Shown here piece after piece: positions 9,780-19,099 of a stretch of 64,000 bases of DNA. Position numbers and translations under genes: made by a program. The notes below the pieces were generated by a model that searched no databases, was not told the DNA's origin, and was given only the letters and a program-made list of their open reading frames with translations. Each line of letters opens with the position of its first letter. Positions within the stretch are counted from its first letter, which is position 1. The DNA comes from Burkholderiaceae bacterium. GTDB lineage: Bacteria > Pseudomonadota > Gammaproteobacteria > Burkholderiales > Burkholderiaceae. Where the stretch lies: contig JAHFQJ010000004.1 of assembly GCA_023266335.1 (NCBI GenBank), positions 62,001-126,000 of the forward strand. Direction: 5' to 3'.

Positions 9780-10238
9780 ATGGCAGATTATAATGTGCAA
9801 GATGAGTATAAGCCGGCAAATATAGCCTGTGTAATTAATGCATCTAATTATCAAGGTGTTCCTGCTAATGTACTGCTGGCTATAGGTAGTGTAGAAGGTG
9901 GCAAAAATGGTCAGGCTGTTAAAAATAGGAATGGTACTTATGACCTTGGGCATATGCAGATAAACACCAGCACATATAAAGCAGAAATTGCTAGGTACGG
10001 TATTAGTATGGATGATGTAAGATGGGATGGATGTAAAAATGTTGAAATAGCAGCTTACTTACTTAAAAAACGCTTAACTGAAAATAATGGTCAAGATTTT
10101 TGGACAAAAGTTGCAAATTATCATTCCAAAACACCGTTATATAATTCAAAATATAAAAATAAAATTCAGCCATTGGCACACCGCTGGGCGGAATGGCTTC
10201 AAGAACAGTACCAGCATGCAAAAGTTGTATATAAGTAA
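9780..10238 (+). CDS. Lytic transglycosylase-like (SLT domain) protein
   Basis: 152 residues resembling the SLT/VirB1 type of lytic transglycosylase. ANVLLAIGSVEGGKNG holds the probable catalytic Glu (~residue 42), then NGTYDLGHMQIN, where the G-MQIN motif is diagnostic, and a C-terminal VANYHSKTPLYNSKYKNKI segment. Such enzymes cleave the MurNAc-GlcNAc bond of peptidoglycan, often to let secretion or conjugation machinery cross the wall. No signal peptide is visible, which is odd for a wall enzyme; export through a dedicated system, or a missed start, could explain this. No type IV secretion genes are adjacent. Confidence 0.8.
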   Translation: MADYNVQDEYKPANIACVINASNYQGVPANVLLAIGSVEGGKNGQAVKNRNGTYDLGHMQINTSTYKAEIARYGISMDDVRWDGCKNVEIAAYLLKKRLTENNGQDFWTKVANYHSKTPLYNSKYKNKIQPLAHRWAEWLQEQYQHAKVVYK

Positions 10239-10282
10239 TATTTGATGTAGTATATATTGATGTTAGACTATCATTTTATTAA

Positions 10283-11125
10283 ATGAACTCCCGTATTAGA
10301 TACCCACATGATAGACGTTCTTTCTTTGAGCGGCTAATTGAATTAATATCCCCAGGTCCTGACAGCAAGGCCGATTTCTTTGAAATTTTACAGCAAGCAA
10401 AAGAACGTAATATTATTGACGACGATGGTGTTGCCATGATAGAAGGTGTACTTCAGGTTTCTGAGCTTTGTGCTGGAGATATTATGGTGCCTAAAGCTCA
10501 GATGGATATTATAGAAATTAATGATAATATTCAAAATATTCTACCATTTGCAGTGGCTAAAGCCCATTCAAGATTTCCTGTATTTGATAAAGACCATGAT
10601 AAAGTTTTAGGAATTTTATTAGCTAAAGATTTATTACGTAAAAATATTGATGATAATTTTGAGTGGACAGAGCATTTACGTCCGGCGGTTTATATTCCGG
10701 CATCTAAACCATTAAATGTTTTATTAAAAGAATTCCGTATTAAAAAAAATCACATTGCCATAGTTGTTGATGAATATAGCGAAGTTATAGGTCTAGTAAC
10801 AATTGAAGATGTAATTGAACAAATTACAGGCGATATAGAAGATGAATATGATTATGACCAAGATCAGGATAATATTGTTCCAACATCTGATGGAAATTGG
10901 CGTGTTAAAGGCTTGACTGATATTAGTCAGTTTAATGATTTTTTTAATACTAAATTTACTGATGATATAATTGAAACAATTGCCGGATTAGTCACTAATC
11001 ATTTTGGCAGAATACCGCACAAAGGCGAAGTTGCATTAATTGAAAACATACGTATTGAAGTTTTACGTACTGACGGCAGACAGTTACATTTGCTAAAAGT
11101 AAGAAAAACCTTGAGTAATTTATAG
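10283..11125 (+). CDS. corC: CorC/YbeX-type CBS-domain transporter-associated protein
   Basis: 280 residues with two CBS domains (about 70-130 and 135-190; motifs ARFPVFDKDHDKVLGILLAKDLL-like and HIAIVVDEYSEVIGLVTIEDV) followed by a CorC/HlyC C-terminal domain. Homologues are linked to magnesium/cobalt efflux and, as YbeX, to ribosome metabolism beside ybeZ-ybeY and before lnt. None of those is adjacent here. It has no membrane segments and is therefore cytoplasmic. It is followed closely by a small exported protein gene (52-bp gap to the chosen start). Confidence 0.9.
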   Translation: MNSRIRYPHDRRSFFERLIELISPGPDSKADFFEILQQAKERNIIDDDGVAMIEGVLQVSELCAGDIMVPKAQMDIIEINDNIQNILPFAVAKAHSRFPVFDKDHDKVLGILLAKDLLRKNIDDNFEWTEHLRPAVYIPASKPLNVLLKEFRIKKNHIAIVVDEYSEVIGLVTIEDVIEQITGDIEDEYDYDQDQDNIVPTSDGNWRVKGLTDISQFNDFFNTKFTDDIIETIAGLVTNHFGRIPHKGEVALIENIRIEVLRTDGRQLHLLKVRKTLSNL

Positions 11126-11176
11126 ATATTGATATATTATATTACAAATTTCAGACATTTTATTAGGGATATATTT

Positions 11177-11656
11177 ATGAAATTAGGGAGCGCAACTGTT
11201 GTAACTACGCTGCTTACTGCTGGTTCAATCATACATCCTCTACAGCGTCCGGATACAACTAATTTAGCACGAACTAATGGATCACACTCAAACTATAATG
11301 CTAATTATGACATCCCATCTCAAGCCTATGTTCCTACTACAAATATTATCCAAGATGTGCAAGATACTTTACAACTCTGCTTAAGAAAAATCAGTTCTTT
11401 GAAACAAGATAAAAAAGCTCTAAATCTTGCTTCAGATGTTATAAAAAATATTGGAACAGATAATCTGCGTAATTCTCTAATCACACTATTAGAGTATATT
11501 TTAGAAAGTGGTTATGATACTGTGGAAATGAAAAAAATAGCATATAGCATGATTACAACAGATAATAAGCTGTCGTCAGATTTAGAATTTAAAAATAATT
11601 CTGACTTATTAGAAGCAATTGCAGAGTATAGCCACAACTACACCCATGCTAAATGA
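11177..11656 (+). CDS. Small probably exported protein, unknown
   Basis: 159 residues from the ATG at 11177, preceded by AGGGAT. An in-frame ATG at 11129 lies just past the corC stop but would bury the leader. The N-terminus (MKLGSATVVTTLLTAGSIIH) looks like a short signal peptide. A Thr/Asn/Ser-rich linker follows, then a helical domain (QDVQDTLQLCLRKISSLKQDKKAL..) to the end. No family recognised. It is probably in an operon with the upstream corC-like gene. Confidence 0.6.
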   Translation: MKLGSATVVTTLLTAGSIIHPLQRPDTTNLARTNGSHSNYNANYDIPSQAYVPTTNIIQDVQDTLQLCLRKISSLKQDKKALNLASDVIKNIGTDNLRNSLITLLEYILESGYDTVEMKKIAYSMITTDNKLSSDLEFKNNSDLLEAIAEYSHNYTHAK

Positions 11657-11728
11657 GGTAAGGTAAAATCTTACTAAAGTTTTTACATTTGCCCCCCCAC
11701 GCTCACATCACAAACCAAACATATTTAT

Positions 11729-12337
11729 CTAGAATGCTAATGCAGCCGCTATAGCCACAGGTATTGCTACTGCACCTGCAGCAATTTTATTTACAGGGGA
11801 AGCATTCTGGCTTGGTGTAGGAGTTGGATTAACAGTAGAAGTGTAACTTGTAATTGCTGTTGATACAGTTAATGTCTGGCATAATTTTGCATACAAATCG
11901 GCTTGTATGCATTGTTCGGCTGTTTTGCAAACTAATATATTACCGTTTTTTTCGAATCCAAAAATTTCAGCGGCTGTACCAATAGCAGAACAATCAGCGT
12001 CAGATGCTGTTGTGTTAGCAGGATAGTTTGTTATTGTTGCGGTTGGATTGACAGTAGAAGTATAACTTGGAATTGCTGTTGATACAGTTAATGAAGAACA
12101 ATACTTGGTTAATTCATCTGCTGCCTGACACTCTACATTGCTTTTACAAACCGCAATTGTACTATGACCATCGTTATGACTTTCTATACCAGTGTATTTA
12201 ATTGCATCACAATTAGAGTATCCATTGCTCTGTCTTGTTGATAAATTATTTAATTCTGCATTATTTGCTCCTTTAAGAGCATTAGCAAACGCAGGAGATA
12301 AAACAGCATATATTTCTAAAACAGTTTTTAATTTCAT
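11729..12337 (-). CDS. Exported Cys-containing repeat protein, unknown
   Basis: 202 residues from the ATG at 12337, which places a signal peptide at the start (MKLKTVLEIYAVLSPAFANA); an upstream in-frame ATG at 12385 is less likely. The body has two copies of a unit: a Cys-bearing segment (AVCKSNVECQAADELTKYC / LVCKTAEQCIQADLYAKLC), then LTVSTAI.SYTSTVNPT. A Pro/Thr/Asn linker and a terminal hydrophobic segment (AAGAVAIPVAIAAALAF) could anchor it in a membrane. The paired cysteines suggest disulfides. It looks like a surface or periplasmic protein of unknown role, with internal DNA duplication. A C7 run lies just downstream (11692-11698). Confidence 0.65.
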   Translation of the reverse strand: MKLKTVLEIYAVLSPAFANALKGANNAELNNLSTRQSNGYSNCDAIKYTGIESHNDGHSTIAVCKSNVECQAADELTKYCSSLTVSTAIPSYTSTVNPTATITNYPANTTASDADCSAIGTAAEIFGFEKNGNILVCKTAEQCIQADLYAKLCQTLTVSTAITSYTSTVNPTPTPSQNASPVNKIAAGAVAIPVAIAAALAF

Positions 12338-12686
12338 AATAATTAATATCTTTTTAAATATAAAAAATAATTCTAACCATAACAAGACATAAATTCAAGT
12401 GCGGGAAAGCCTTTAAATAGTATTGTAGGATAAATTAACTATTAATAACATTAGTAGTATTCCTATAAAAAACCTCTTTATTATAAATAAGTGTAAAATC
12501 TATGCTAAAGTGTGAATGAGTAATTACATATACTAATCGGATTTCAATTTGCGAACTTCGTTGCAGCCTAAATTGTTAAAATTATTGCTCAATGTACTAA
12601 TATGTGTAATTTATTCCTGCCGCCTTGCCGTAAAATGAACTGCAATTAGTATAGATAAATTAATTTAGTTATTTTAAAAGAAAAAA
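12338..12686. other. Intergenic region containing one dispersed repeat
   Basis: A 349-bp divergent intergenic region between the exported repeat protein and rsmB. Its only recognisable content is one copy of the dispersed inverted-repeat-ended element at 12531-12651. The promoters of both flanking genes must also lie here. Confidence 0.6.
12531..12651 (+). repeat. MITE-like dispersed repeat, copy 1 (121 bp)
   Basis: Begins TACTAATCGGATTTCAATTT and ends AACTGCAATTAGTA. The two ends are imperfect inverted repeats (18 of 23 positions agree) and TA dinucleotides flank both sides. The interior (GCGAACTTCGTTGC..., TTATTCCTGCCGCC...) is shared with the copies at 19924 and 44339. It contains no coding frame. 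A small non-autonomous transposable element is the simplest reading; a structured intergenic RNA element is an alternative. Confidence 0.75.
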
Positions 12687-13973
12687 ATGAAATATAAACC
12701 TGCAGATTTAAGCACAATTATTTTTTATAGTGCAGTATGCCTTGAAAAAATTAATCAAAAGCAATCATTAGAAAATATAAGACAATGGCTGCCGGATGAT
12801 GTTTTAAATAAAAAATCAAATATTATTGCTTATGTTAAACAAAGTATCCGTGATTATGGAATTTCATCTTATATTTTAGTAAAACATTTGATTAATAATA
12901 AAAATCACCCAAAAATAGAATATATTTTAAGAATTAGCATAAGTTTATTAATTAATCGGGATATAAAAATACACACTTTAATTAACCAAGCAGTTAATGC
13001 GTGTAAAATGCATAAACATACATACTATGCCAGCGGTTTAGTCAATGCTGTGCTAAGAAAAATTAATGAAAGTATTGATGAATATAAAAATTTAGATTTA
13101 ACTTTTTTACCTAAATGGTGGCAAGAGCTTTTACAAAAAAATAAAGAATTTAATTTAGAAGAATATTATAAATATATCCGCAATAAATCTTTAATGGGAT
13201 TAAGAGTAAATGCACAAAAAGTAGATACAGACAGCTATTTAGATTTATTACATACATCAAATATAAATGCTAAAGCCGTAAATTTATATGATAAATTTAG
13301 TCCATACGGCATTTTATTACCACAACAAATAGATGTAGAAAAACTGCCTAATTTTTCAGATGGTTATGTTTCAGTGCAGGATATTGCGGCTCAAATTTGC
13401 CCCCAAATTTTACCTATAAAAAATGGAATGAAAGTTTTAGATGCGTGCAGTGCACCTGGTGGGAAAATTTTAAGCTGTCTAGAGCAGTATCAGCTGGATA
13501 TAACAGTTATGGATATTAATAATATACGTTTAGAAAAAATTAAACAAAATATAAAAAGATTGAATATTGAAAATCAAATTATAAATTATAAAGAATATGT
13601 AGGCGATGCTAGTCAATTAGATTGGTATGATAATCAAAAATTTGATATTATAATTACAGATGTTCCATGTTCAGCCAGCGGTATAGTAAGAAAGCAGCCG
13701 GAAATAGCTCTAATCCGCAATTATGAGGATGTAATAAATTTACAACAAATACAAACAAAAATAATACAAAATCTTTGGCATATTTTAAAAAAATCAGGCA
13801 TACTACTATATATTAATTGTTCAGTGTTTGTACAAGAAGGCTTGGAACAAATAAAGCAATTCTTATCAAATAATGAAAATGCATCATTAATAAATGTTGA
13901 TAATATAGGTCAATTTCAGGTTTGTAATACTAACGATGGTTTTTTTTATGCGGTACTGCAAAAAAATAGCTAA
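12687..13973 (+). CDS. rsmB: 16S rRNA (cytosine-967-C5)-methyltransferase RsmB
   Basis: 428 residues. The N-terminal NusB-like RNA-binding domain (~1-140) is followed by a SAM-dependent methyltransferase domain. Motifs: DACSAPGGK (SAM binding), DVPCSASGIVRKQPEI (motif IV with its Cys) and YINCSVF (motif VI Cys, the catalytic pair). The enzyme methylates C967 of 16S rRNA during ribosome assembly. It overlaps the following DUF4390 gene, as usual in betaproteobacteria; the ntrY/ntrX genes that usually follow are absent. Confidence 0.94.
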   Translation: MKYKPADLSTIIFYSAVCLEKINQKQSLENIRQWLPDDVLNKKSNIIAYVKQSIRDYGISSYILVKHLINNKNHPKIEYILRISISLLINRDIKIHTLINQAVNACKMHKHTYYASGLVNAVLRKINESIDEYKNLDLTFLPKWWQELLQKNKEFNLEEYYKYIRNKSLMGLRVNAQKVDTDSYLDLLHTSNINAKAVNLYDKFSPYGILLPQQIDVEKLPNFSDGYVSVQDIAAQICPQILPIKNGMKVLDACSAPGGKILSCLEQYQLDITVMDINNIRLEKIKQNIKRLNIENQIINYKEYVGDASQLDWYDNQKFDIIITDVPCSASGIVRKQPEIALIRNYEDVINLQQIQTKIIQNLWHILKKSGILLYINCSVFVQEGLEQIKQFLSNNENASLINVDNIGQFQVCNTNDGFFYAVLQKNS

Positions 13974-14532
13974 GATTTTTATAAAATTATTAGCCGTATA
14001 TTATATTATGCTCCATACTATTTATAGTTATGCGATTAGTACTAATGCGTCTATTCAGAAATTTGAATTAGAAAATATTGATGGTGGTTTATACGCTTCT
14101 GTTGTTAGTGATGTAAATATTGATACTAATCTTAGAGAAGCAATAGATAAAGGATTGCCAGTTACTTTTGTACTACAGTCTAAAGTATCGCTGAGCAGAT
14201 GGTATTGGTTGGATGATATAATTTCAGAAAACGAATATAAATGGGTTTTAACTTACCGACCTTTTCTAAATAAATATAAATTGTTCACAAAAACAGGATT
14301 ATCATTATACTTTGATAATTTATCCGAAGCACTTAATTTAATTAAATCCCTAAAAAAATGGCAGATTGTAAACAATGTTAATACAAATAATATAAAATCA
14401 TCTAAATATAATATTTCTTTACGTTTTCATTTAGATATAGATAGACTTCCAAAATTAATGCAGCTTCATTCAATTAGTAACCAAAAAATTAATATTGACA
14501 GCGGATGGCAGGAATATAGTATATACCCGTAA
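13936..14532 (+). CDS. DUF4390 family exported protein
   Basis: 198 residues overlapping the rsmB 3' end by 38 bp in another frame. An alternative start is at 13948 (MRYCKK), which gives a neater signal peptide. After the hydrophobic leader (~ to residue 33) comes a beta-rich domain with ALREAIDKGLPVTFVLQSK-like sequence (here LREAIDKGLPVTF) and KLRFHLDIDRLPKLMQL-like sequence, diagnostic of DUF4390. The function is unknown. In related bacteria it sits between rsmB and the NtrYX two-component system. It is translationally coupled with rsmB. Confidence 0.85.
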   Translation: MVFFMRYCKKIAKIFIKLLAVYYIMLHTIYSYAISTNASIQKFELENIDGGLYASVVSDVNIDTNLREAIDKGLPVTFVLQSKVSLSRWYWLDDIISENEYKWVLTYRPFLNKYKLFTKTGLSLYFDNLSEALNLIKSLKKWQIVNNVNTNNIKSSKYNISLRFHLDIDRLPKLMQLHSISNQKINIDSGWQEYSIYP

Positions 14533-14557
14533 TTTTTTGATAATATAAAAGAGTATT

Positions 14558-15340
14558 ATGGAATTTCTTTCTCAATTTTGGCAGCATTATTTTTTTTCAG
14601 CCATGATTCTTTTAGTTATTATTGGATTTACTGCCGGATTTATTGATAGTATTGCTGGAGGAGGTGGTTTATTTTCAGTTCCAGGATTTTTATTTTTTGG
14701 CATTCCTGCGGCACAATCATTAGCACAGGCAAAAATTAGCAGCTTTGCTGGTACTTTAGTTGCATTTAAGAATTTTTTTAAAAATAAAAAAATAATTTTG
14801 AAATTTATTTTGTATGGGATACCTTTTTCACTTTTAGGTGCATATTTAGGTACAAAATCTTTAATGCTGATAGATAAAAATGCTGTTGGGAAAATTGTAG
14901 CATGCATTATGCCATTCGGTATTATACTATTTGCATTACCTAAAAACAAAGCAGTGGAAGAGAAAAAGCTAACAACTTTGGATTATTATGTATTAATTCC
15001 GCTAGTTTGTGCGGCAATCGGTTTTTATGACGGATTTTTTGGACCTGGCACGGGAAGTTTTTTAATTTTAGCTTTTCACTATATTTTAAAAATGGATTTA
15101 TTAAAAGCATCTGCAAATGCCAAAGCATTTAATTTAGCTTCAAATGCCGGAGCATTATACGTATTTTTTGTTTCTAAAAAAATAATTTGGAGTATAGCTA
15201 TTTTTCCTGTTATCGGCAATATGTTAGGCAATTATGCAGGCAGTAAAATGGCAATTAATCAGGGAGATAATTTAATAAGAAAAATATTATTTATATCTTT
15301 AGGATTCTTGTGTATCAGCTTATTTATTAAATATTTATAA
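14558..15340 (+). CDS. TSUP (TauE/SafE, YfcA-type) membrane transporter
   Basis: 260 residues with about eight transmembrane segments. The family's glycine-rich N-terminal motif AGFIDSIAGGGGLFSVPGF and its second-half equivalent GFYDGFFGPGTGSFLILAF are both present, as expected for an inverted-repeat transporter. TSUP proteins carry small sulfur- or carbon-containing anions such as sulfite, sulfoacetate or thiosulfate; the substrate cannot be told from sequence. It lies 25 bp behind the DUF4390 gene, probably in the rsmB operon. Confidence 0.92.
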   Translation: MEFLSQFWQHYFFSAMILLVIIGFTAGFIDSIAGGGGLFSVPGFLFFGIPAAQSLAQAKISSFAGTLVAFKNFFKNKKIILKFILYGIPFSLLGAYLGTKSLMLIDKNAVGKIVACIMPFGIILFALPKNKAVEEKKLTTLDYYVLIPLVCAAIGFYDGFFGPGTGSFLILAFHYILKMDLLKASANAKAFNLASNAGALYVFFVSKKIIWSIAIFPVIGNMLGNYAGSKMAINQGDNLIRKILFISLGFLCISLFIKYL

Positions 15341-15444
15341 CAACCTAAATTTAATCTTAGACCTGCTATTTTACCTTGTTTAGCCACATTCCGGACAATG
15401 TAGTTTAAAAATTAATACAGAGAAATAGAAAGAAAAAGAAAAAG

Positions 15445-15975
15445 TTAAATCAAATAATTATTTTTGACTCTGTAATAATGCTGGGCTGAATAGGTTAAAT
15501 ATTCAATTTCAGCCTGAGTTAATTTTCTAACTGCTATAACTGGTCTACCGACATACAGCATATAACTTTCTAAAACTTTATTTGGCGGAACTAAACTGCC
15601 GGCACCTATCATCACATCACTATTTATAACAGCATCATCCATAATAATGCTTCCCATGCCAATTAAACATCTATCTTTAATTTCGCAGCCGTGAATAATT
15701 ACAGAATGCCCAATTGTTACATAATCTCCAATAAGAGTTGGAGAACCATTAGGTTTTGTTTCAGTTTTATGCGATACATGAATCATACTTAAATCTTGAA
15801 TATTTGTATATTCTCCGATAGATATAGTGTTAACATCTGCTCTGATTACGGCATTACACCAAATAGAGCTATGTTTTTTTATTTCTACATTTCCTATTAT
15901 TTGCGCACTGGGGTGAATATAAACTCCTTCTTTACTAACTTGAGGCAATGCATCTAAATAGTTTTGTATGGTCAT
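15445..15975 (-). CDS. Gamma-carbonic anhydrase-like hexapeptide protein (YrdA/PaaY)
   Basis: 176 residues forming a left-handed beta-helix of isoleucine-patch hexapeptides. SSIWCNAVIRADVN, TNIQDLSMIHVSH and DYVTIGHSVIIHGCEI supply the three metal-ligand histidines of gamma-class carbonic anhydrase-like proteins. Homologues are YrdA and PaaY, for which carbonic anhydrase or thioesterase activity has been described. The role here is uncertain. A shortened copy of the dispersed repeat lies between its start and polA. Confidence 0.92.
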   Translation of the reverse strand: MTIQNYLDALPQVSKEGVYIHPSAQIIGNVEIKKHSSIWCNAVIRADVNTISIGEYTNIQDLSMIHVSHKTETKPNGSPTLIGDYVTIGHSVIIHGCEIKDRCLIGMGSIIMDDAVINSDVMIGAGSLVPPNKVLESYMLYVGRPVIAVRKLTQAEIEYLTYSAQHYYRVKNNYLI

Positions 15976-16011
15976 AATCTTGGCATGAAAGTTATTATTA
16001 AGCTGATTATA

Positions 16012-16069
16012 TACTAATCAGATTTCAATGTGCGAACTTCGTTGCTGTCAAAATGAACTACAATTAGTA
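16012..16069 (+). repeat. Dispersed repeat, copy 2 (58-bp internal-deletion form)
   Basis: Has both ends of the element (TACTAATCAGATTTCAATGT ... AACTACAATTAGTA) and the GCGAACTTCGTTGC motif but lacks the central ~63 bp of the longer copies. TA flanks each end. Loss of the interior with retention of the ends is the pattern expected if ends are what matters for mobility. It lies in the divergent promoter region between the YrdA-like gene and polA. Confidence 0.72.
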
Positions 16070-16196
16070 TATTTAAATTAAAATAATTTGGCATACAAAT
16101 ATGTGGGAAAACTAATTACAAAGTAAAAATACTAAAATTTAAACATCAAGTGTATAATTGTGTGTACATATTACTTCATACATATAACCATAAACT

Positions 16197-18998
16197 ATGC
16201 ATAACCCTATTAATCGCTTATTAATTGTAGACGGCTCAAGTTATTTATACCGTGCCTATCATGCTATGATGGATTTAAAAAATAGCCATGGGTTACATAC
16301 AGGTGCATTATACGGGTTAGTCAGTATGCTGCGTAAATTAAAAGAGGCGTATCCTTCAACATATTGTGCATGTATATTTGATGATAAAGAAAAAACTTTC
16401 AGACATGATATGTACCCTCAATATAAAGCTAACCGTCCGCCCATGCCGCAAGCTTTAATTGAACAGCTTGAACATGTAGATGAATTAGTTAAAGGCTTAG
16501 GCTGGTTAATAATCCGTATTCCAAAAATAGAAGCAGACGATGTTATCGGCACCTTAGCAAAATATGGGCAAAGCTATATGCAGGTTTTGATTGCTACATG
16601 CGATAAAGATATGGCTCAATTAGTCAATGATAAAATTCATTTAATTGATACCATGAAAAATACTTATATGGATATTGAAGGCGTAAAAGGAAAATTTAAT
16701 TTAGAACCCCGTCAAATTATTGATTATTTAGCTTTAATGGGAGACACTTCAGACAATGTTCCCGGCATAGAAAAAGTTGGACCTAAAACAGCAGTTAAAT
16801 GGTTAAAAGAATATGATAGTTTAGAAAATATTGTTACAAATGCACATAAATTTTCTGGTGTGGTTGGGAATAATCTGCGTAAAGATTTATCTTGGCTTAC
16901 CATGAGTAAAAATCTTGTTACTATAAAAGTAGACTGTGAACAGGAAATAGAAGAATTTTTGCCGGGGTGGCAAAGTTGGCGTGCTTTTTTACATAAAGAT
17001 GAAAATATACTTTCTCTGAAAGATTTATTTACCAAGCTTGAATTTAAAGGCTGGCTAAAAGATATTGAAAAAAAAGAAACCCAGCATAATAATTTGTTAA
17101 ATACATTATCATCAACTATAGATTGTGCAGATGAAGATTTAAATTTAATGACATTTAATGATATTTTAATTGACGTAAATAACTATAAAACTATTACAAC
17201 TATTGAACAACTAAAAGAGTGGGTGCAAGTATTAAATAATTATACAGATATTGCTTCTTTAGACACCGAAACTACTTCATTAAATGCTTTAACAGCTGAA
17301 TTAGTCGGGATTTCTATTGCAGTTAGAAATAATGAGACTAAAGATGAAAAAATTACTAATACATCTGTTTATATTCCAATTCATATTAATCAGCAGGGTT
17401 TAGGCATAGAAGCATTAAATATTTTAAAGCCATGGCTGGAAAATGAAAAATTTGCTAAAGCAGGGCAAAATATAAAATATGATTTACATATATTTAAGCA
17501 GCTTGGCATTGAGATAAAAGGTCTAAATGATGATACAATGCTAGCATCATATATATTATCATCACATGATAGCCATAACTTAGATGATTTATCACGCCGT
17601 TACCTTAATCATCAAACCACCAGCTATGAAAGCGTATGCGGAAAAGGTGCTAAACAAATTACTTTTGACCAAGTTGATATAAATACAGCGACTAATTATG
17701 CGGCTGAAGATGCTGATATAACATTACATTTACATCATATTTTACAGCAAAAGCTTAAAAAATCGCATGCATTGTTTAATGTATATAAAAATTTAGAATG
17801 TAATATTGCTCATGTTTTATTAGATATGGAAACTGCAGGCATATTAGTTGATATAGAAGAATTAAAGTGCCAAACTTTAAGTCTGCAGAATACTATTTTA
17901 GAAATAGAAAAAAAAGCTTATGCAATTGCGGGTAAAGAATTTAATTTAAGCTCACCTAAACAAGTAGGGGAAATTTTATTTAAAGAACTAAATTTACCTA
18001 TTGTTAAAAAAACTGCAGGCGGAACACCATCAACTGATGAAGAAGTATTGACTAAATTATCGCATGATTATCCATTACCAAAATTATTATTAGAACACCG
18101 TACTTTATCAAAATTAAAAACTACTTATACTGATAAATTGCCTGCTATGGTAAATGAAAAAACAGGCAGATTACATACTAATTTTGCTCAAGCTGTTGCA
18201 ATTACCGGCAGATTAAGCTCAAATGACCCGAATTTACAAAATATTCCAATCCGCACAAAAGAGGGACGTAAAATTAGGCAAGCATTTATTGCAAAATCCG
18301 GAAGCTGTTTAATTTCAGCAGATTATTCTCAAATTGAGTTAAGAATTATGGCACATTTATCGAAAGATGAAGGTTTAATTCAAGCATTTAGTTTGGGGCA
18401 GGACGTGCATAATGCTACTGCAAAAGAAATTTTTAATTTATCTGATATTGCAGAGGTTAATTCTGAACACCGCCGCTTTGCAAAGATTATAAATTTCGGC
18501 TTAATTTACGGAATGAGTGCATTTGGTGCAGCTAATAATTTAGGTATTGATACAAAAGCAGCTCAAGGTTATATTGATACTTACTTTAGCCGTTATAGAG
18601 GTGTTGCTCAATATATGCAGCAAACTAAATTAGATGCCAATGAAAATGGATATGTTGAAACTATTTTAGGCAGAAGATTATATTTACCTGATATTAGGAG
18701 TCATATCTATCTAAAACGTCAGGCATCTGATAGAGCAGCGATTAATGCGCCTATGCAGGGAAGTGCTGCAGATATTATAAAACTCGCAATGATAAGTGTA
18801 AATAATTATCTAAAAACCAATAAGCTACAAACTAAAATTTTATTACAAGTGCATGATGAATTAATTTTAGAAGTACCTTACGAAGAATTGCCGCACATAC
18901 AATCTGCACTGCCGGAATTAATGCAGAATGTATATGAATTATGTGTGCCGCTTATTGTAAATATCGGTGCGGGTGATACGTGGGAAGAGGCGCATTAA
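16197..18998 (+). CDS. polA: DNA polymerase I
   Basis: 933 residues with all three domains. The 5'-3' exonuclease spans ~1-290 (LLIVDGSSYLYRAYHAM, IIDYLALMGDTSDNVPG). The 3'-5' exonuclease spans ~330-530 with the DxE motif intact (SLDTETTSL), so proofreading is expected. The polymerase domain covers ~540-933 (SADYSQIELRIMAHLS motif A, the KIINFGLIYGMSAFG O-helix, LQVHDELILEVP motif C). It fills gaps in Okazaki-fragment maturation and excision repair. It is a single gene with no obvious operon partners. Confidence 0.97.
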   Translation: MHNPINRLLIVDGSSYLYRAYHAMMDLKNSHGLHTGALYGLVSMLRKLKEAYPSTYCACIFDDKEKTFRHDMYPQYKANRPPMPQALIEQLEHVDELVKGLGWLIIRIPKIEADDVIGTLAKYGQSYMQVLIATCDKDMAQLVNDKIHLIDTMKNTYMDIEGVKGKFNLEPRQIIDYLALMGDTSDNVPGIEKVGPKTAVKWLKEYDSLENIVTNAHKFSGVVGNNLRKDLSWLTMSKNLVTIKVDCEQEIEEFLPGWQSWRAFLHKDENILSLKDLFTKLEFKGWLKDIEKKETQHNNLLNTLSSTIDCADEDLNLMTFNDILIDVNNYKTITTIEQLKEWVQVLNNYTDIASLDTETTSLNALTAELVGISIAVRNNETKDEKITNTSVYIPIHINQQGLGIEALNILKPWLENEKFAKAGQNIKYDLHIFKQLGIEIKGLNDDTMLASYILSSHDSHNLDDLSRRYLNHQTTSYESVCGKGAKQITFDQVDINTATNYAAEDADITLHLHHILQQKLKKSHALFNVYKNLECNIAHVLLDMETAGILVDIEELKCQTLSLQNTILEIEKKAYAIAGKEFNLSSPKQVGEILFKELNLPIVKKTAGGTPSTDEEVLTKLSHDYPLPKLLLEHRTLSKLKTTYTDKLPAMVNEKTGRLHTNFAQAVAITGRLSSNDPNLQNIPIRTKEGRKIRQAFIAKSGSCLISADYSQIELRIMAHLSKDEGLIQAFSLGQDVHNATAKEIFNLSDIAEVNSEHRRFAKIINFGLIYGMSAFGAANNLGIDTKAAQGYIDTYFSRYRGVAQYMQQTKLDANENGYVETILGRRLYLPDIRSHIYLKRQASDRAAINAPMQGSAADIIKLAMISVNNYLKTNKLQTKILLQVHDELILEVPYEELPHIQSALPELMQNVYELCVPLIVNIGAGDTWEEAH

Positions 18999-19064
18999 AA
19001 ATATAATCAAAAATATCTATATACTCTGCTCAATCGGGTTTAGAGTAAGGCAGAGGAAAAATGA

Positions 19065-19099
19065 GCCTGCCGGTAAACTACATCCACGCATCCGGCAGG
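19065..19099 (-). terminator. Rho-independent terminator of the Anbu gene
   Basis: CCTGCCGG (19066-19073) pairs perfectly with CCGGCAGG (19092-19099), with an 18-nt loop. On the minus strand the stem is followed by CTCATTTTT. The upstream arm overlaps the last codons of the Anbu gene. Confidence 0.7.
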
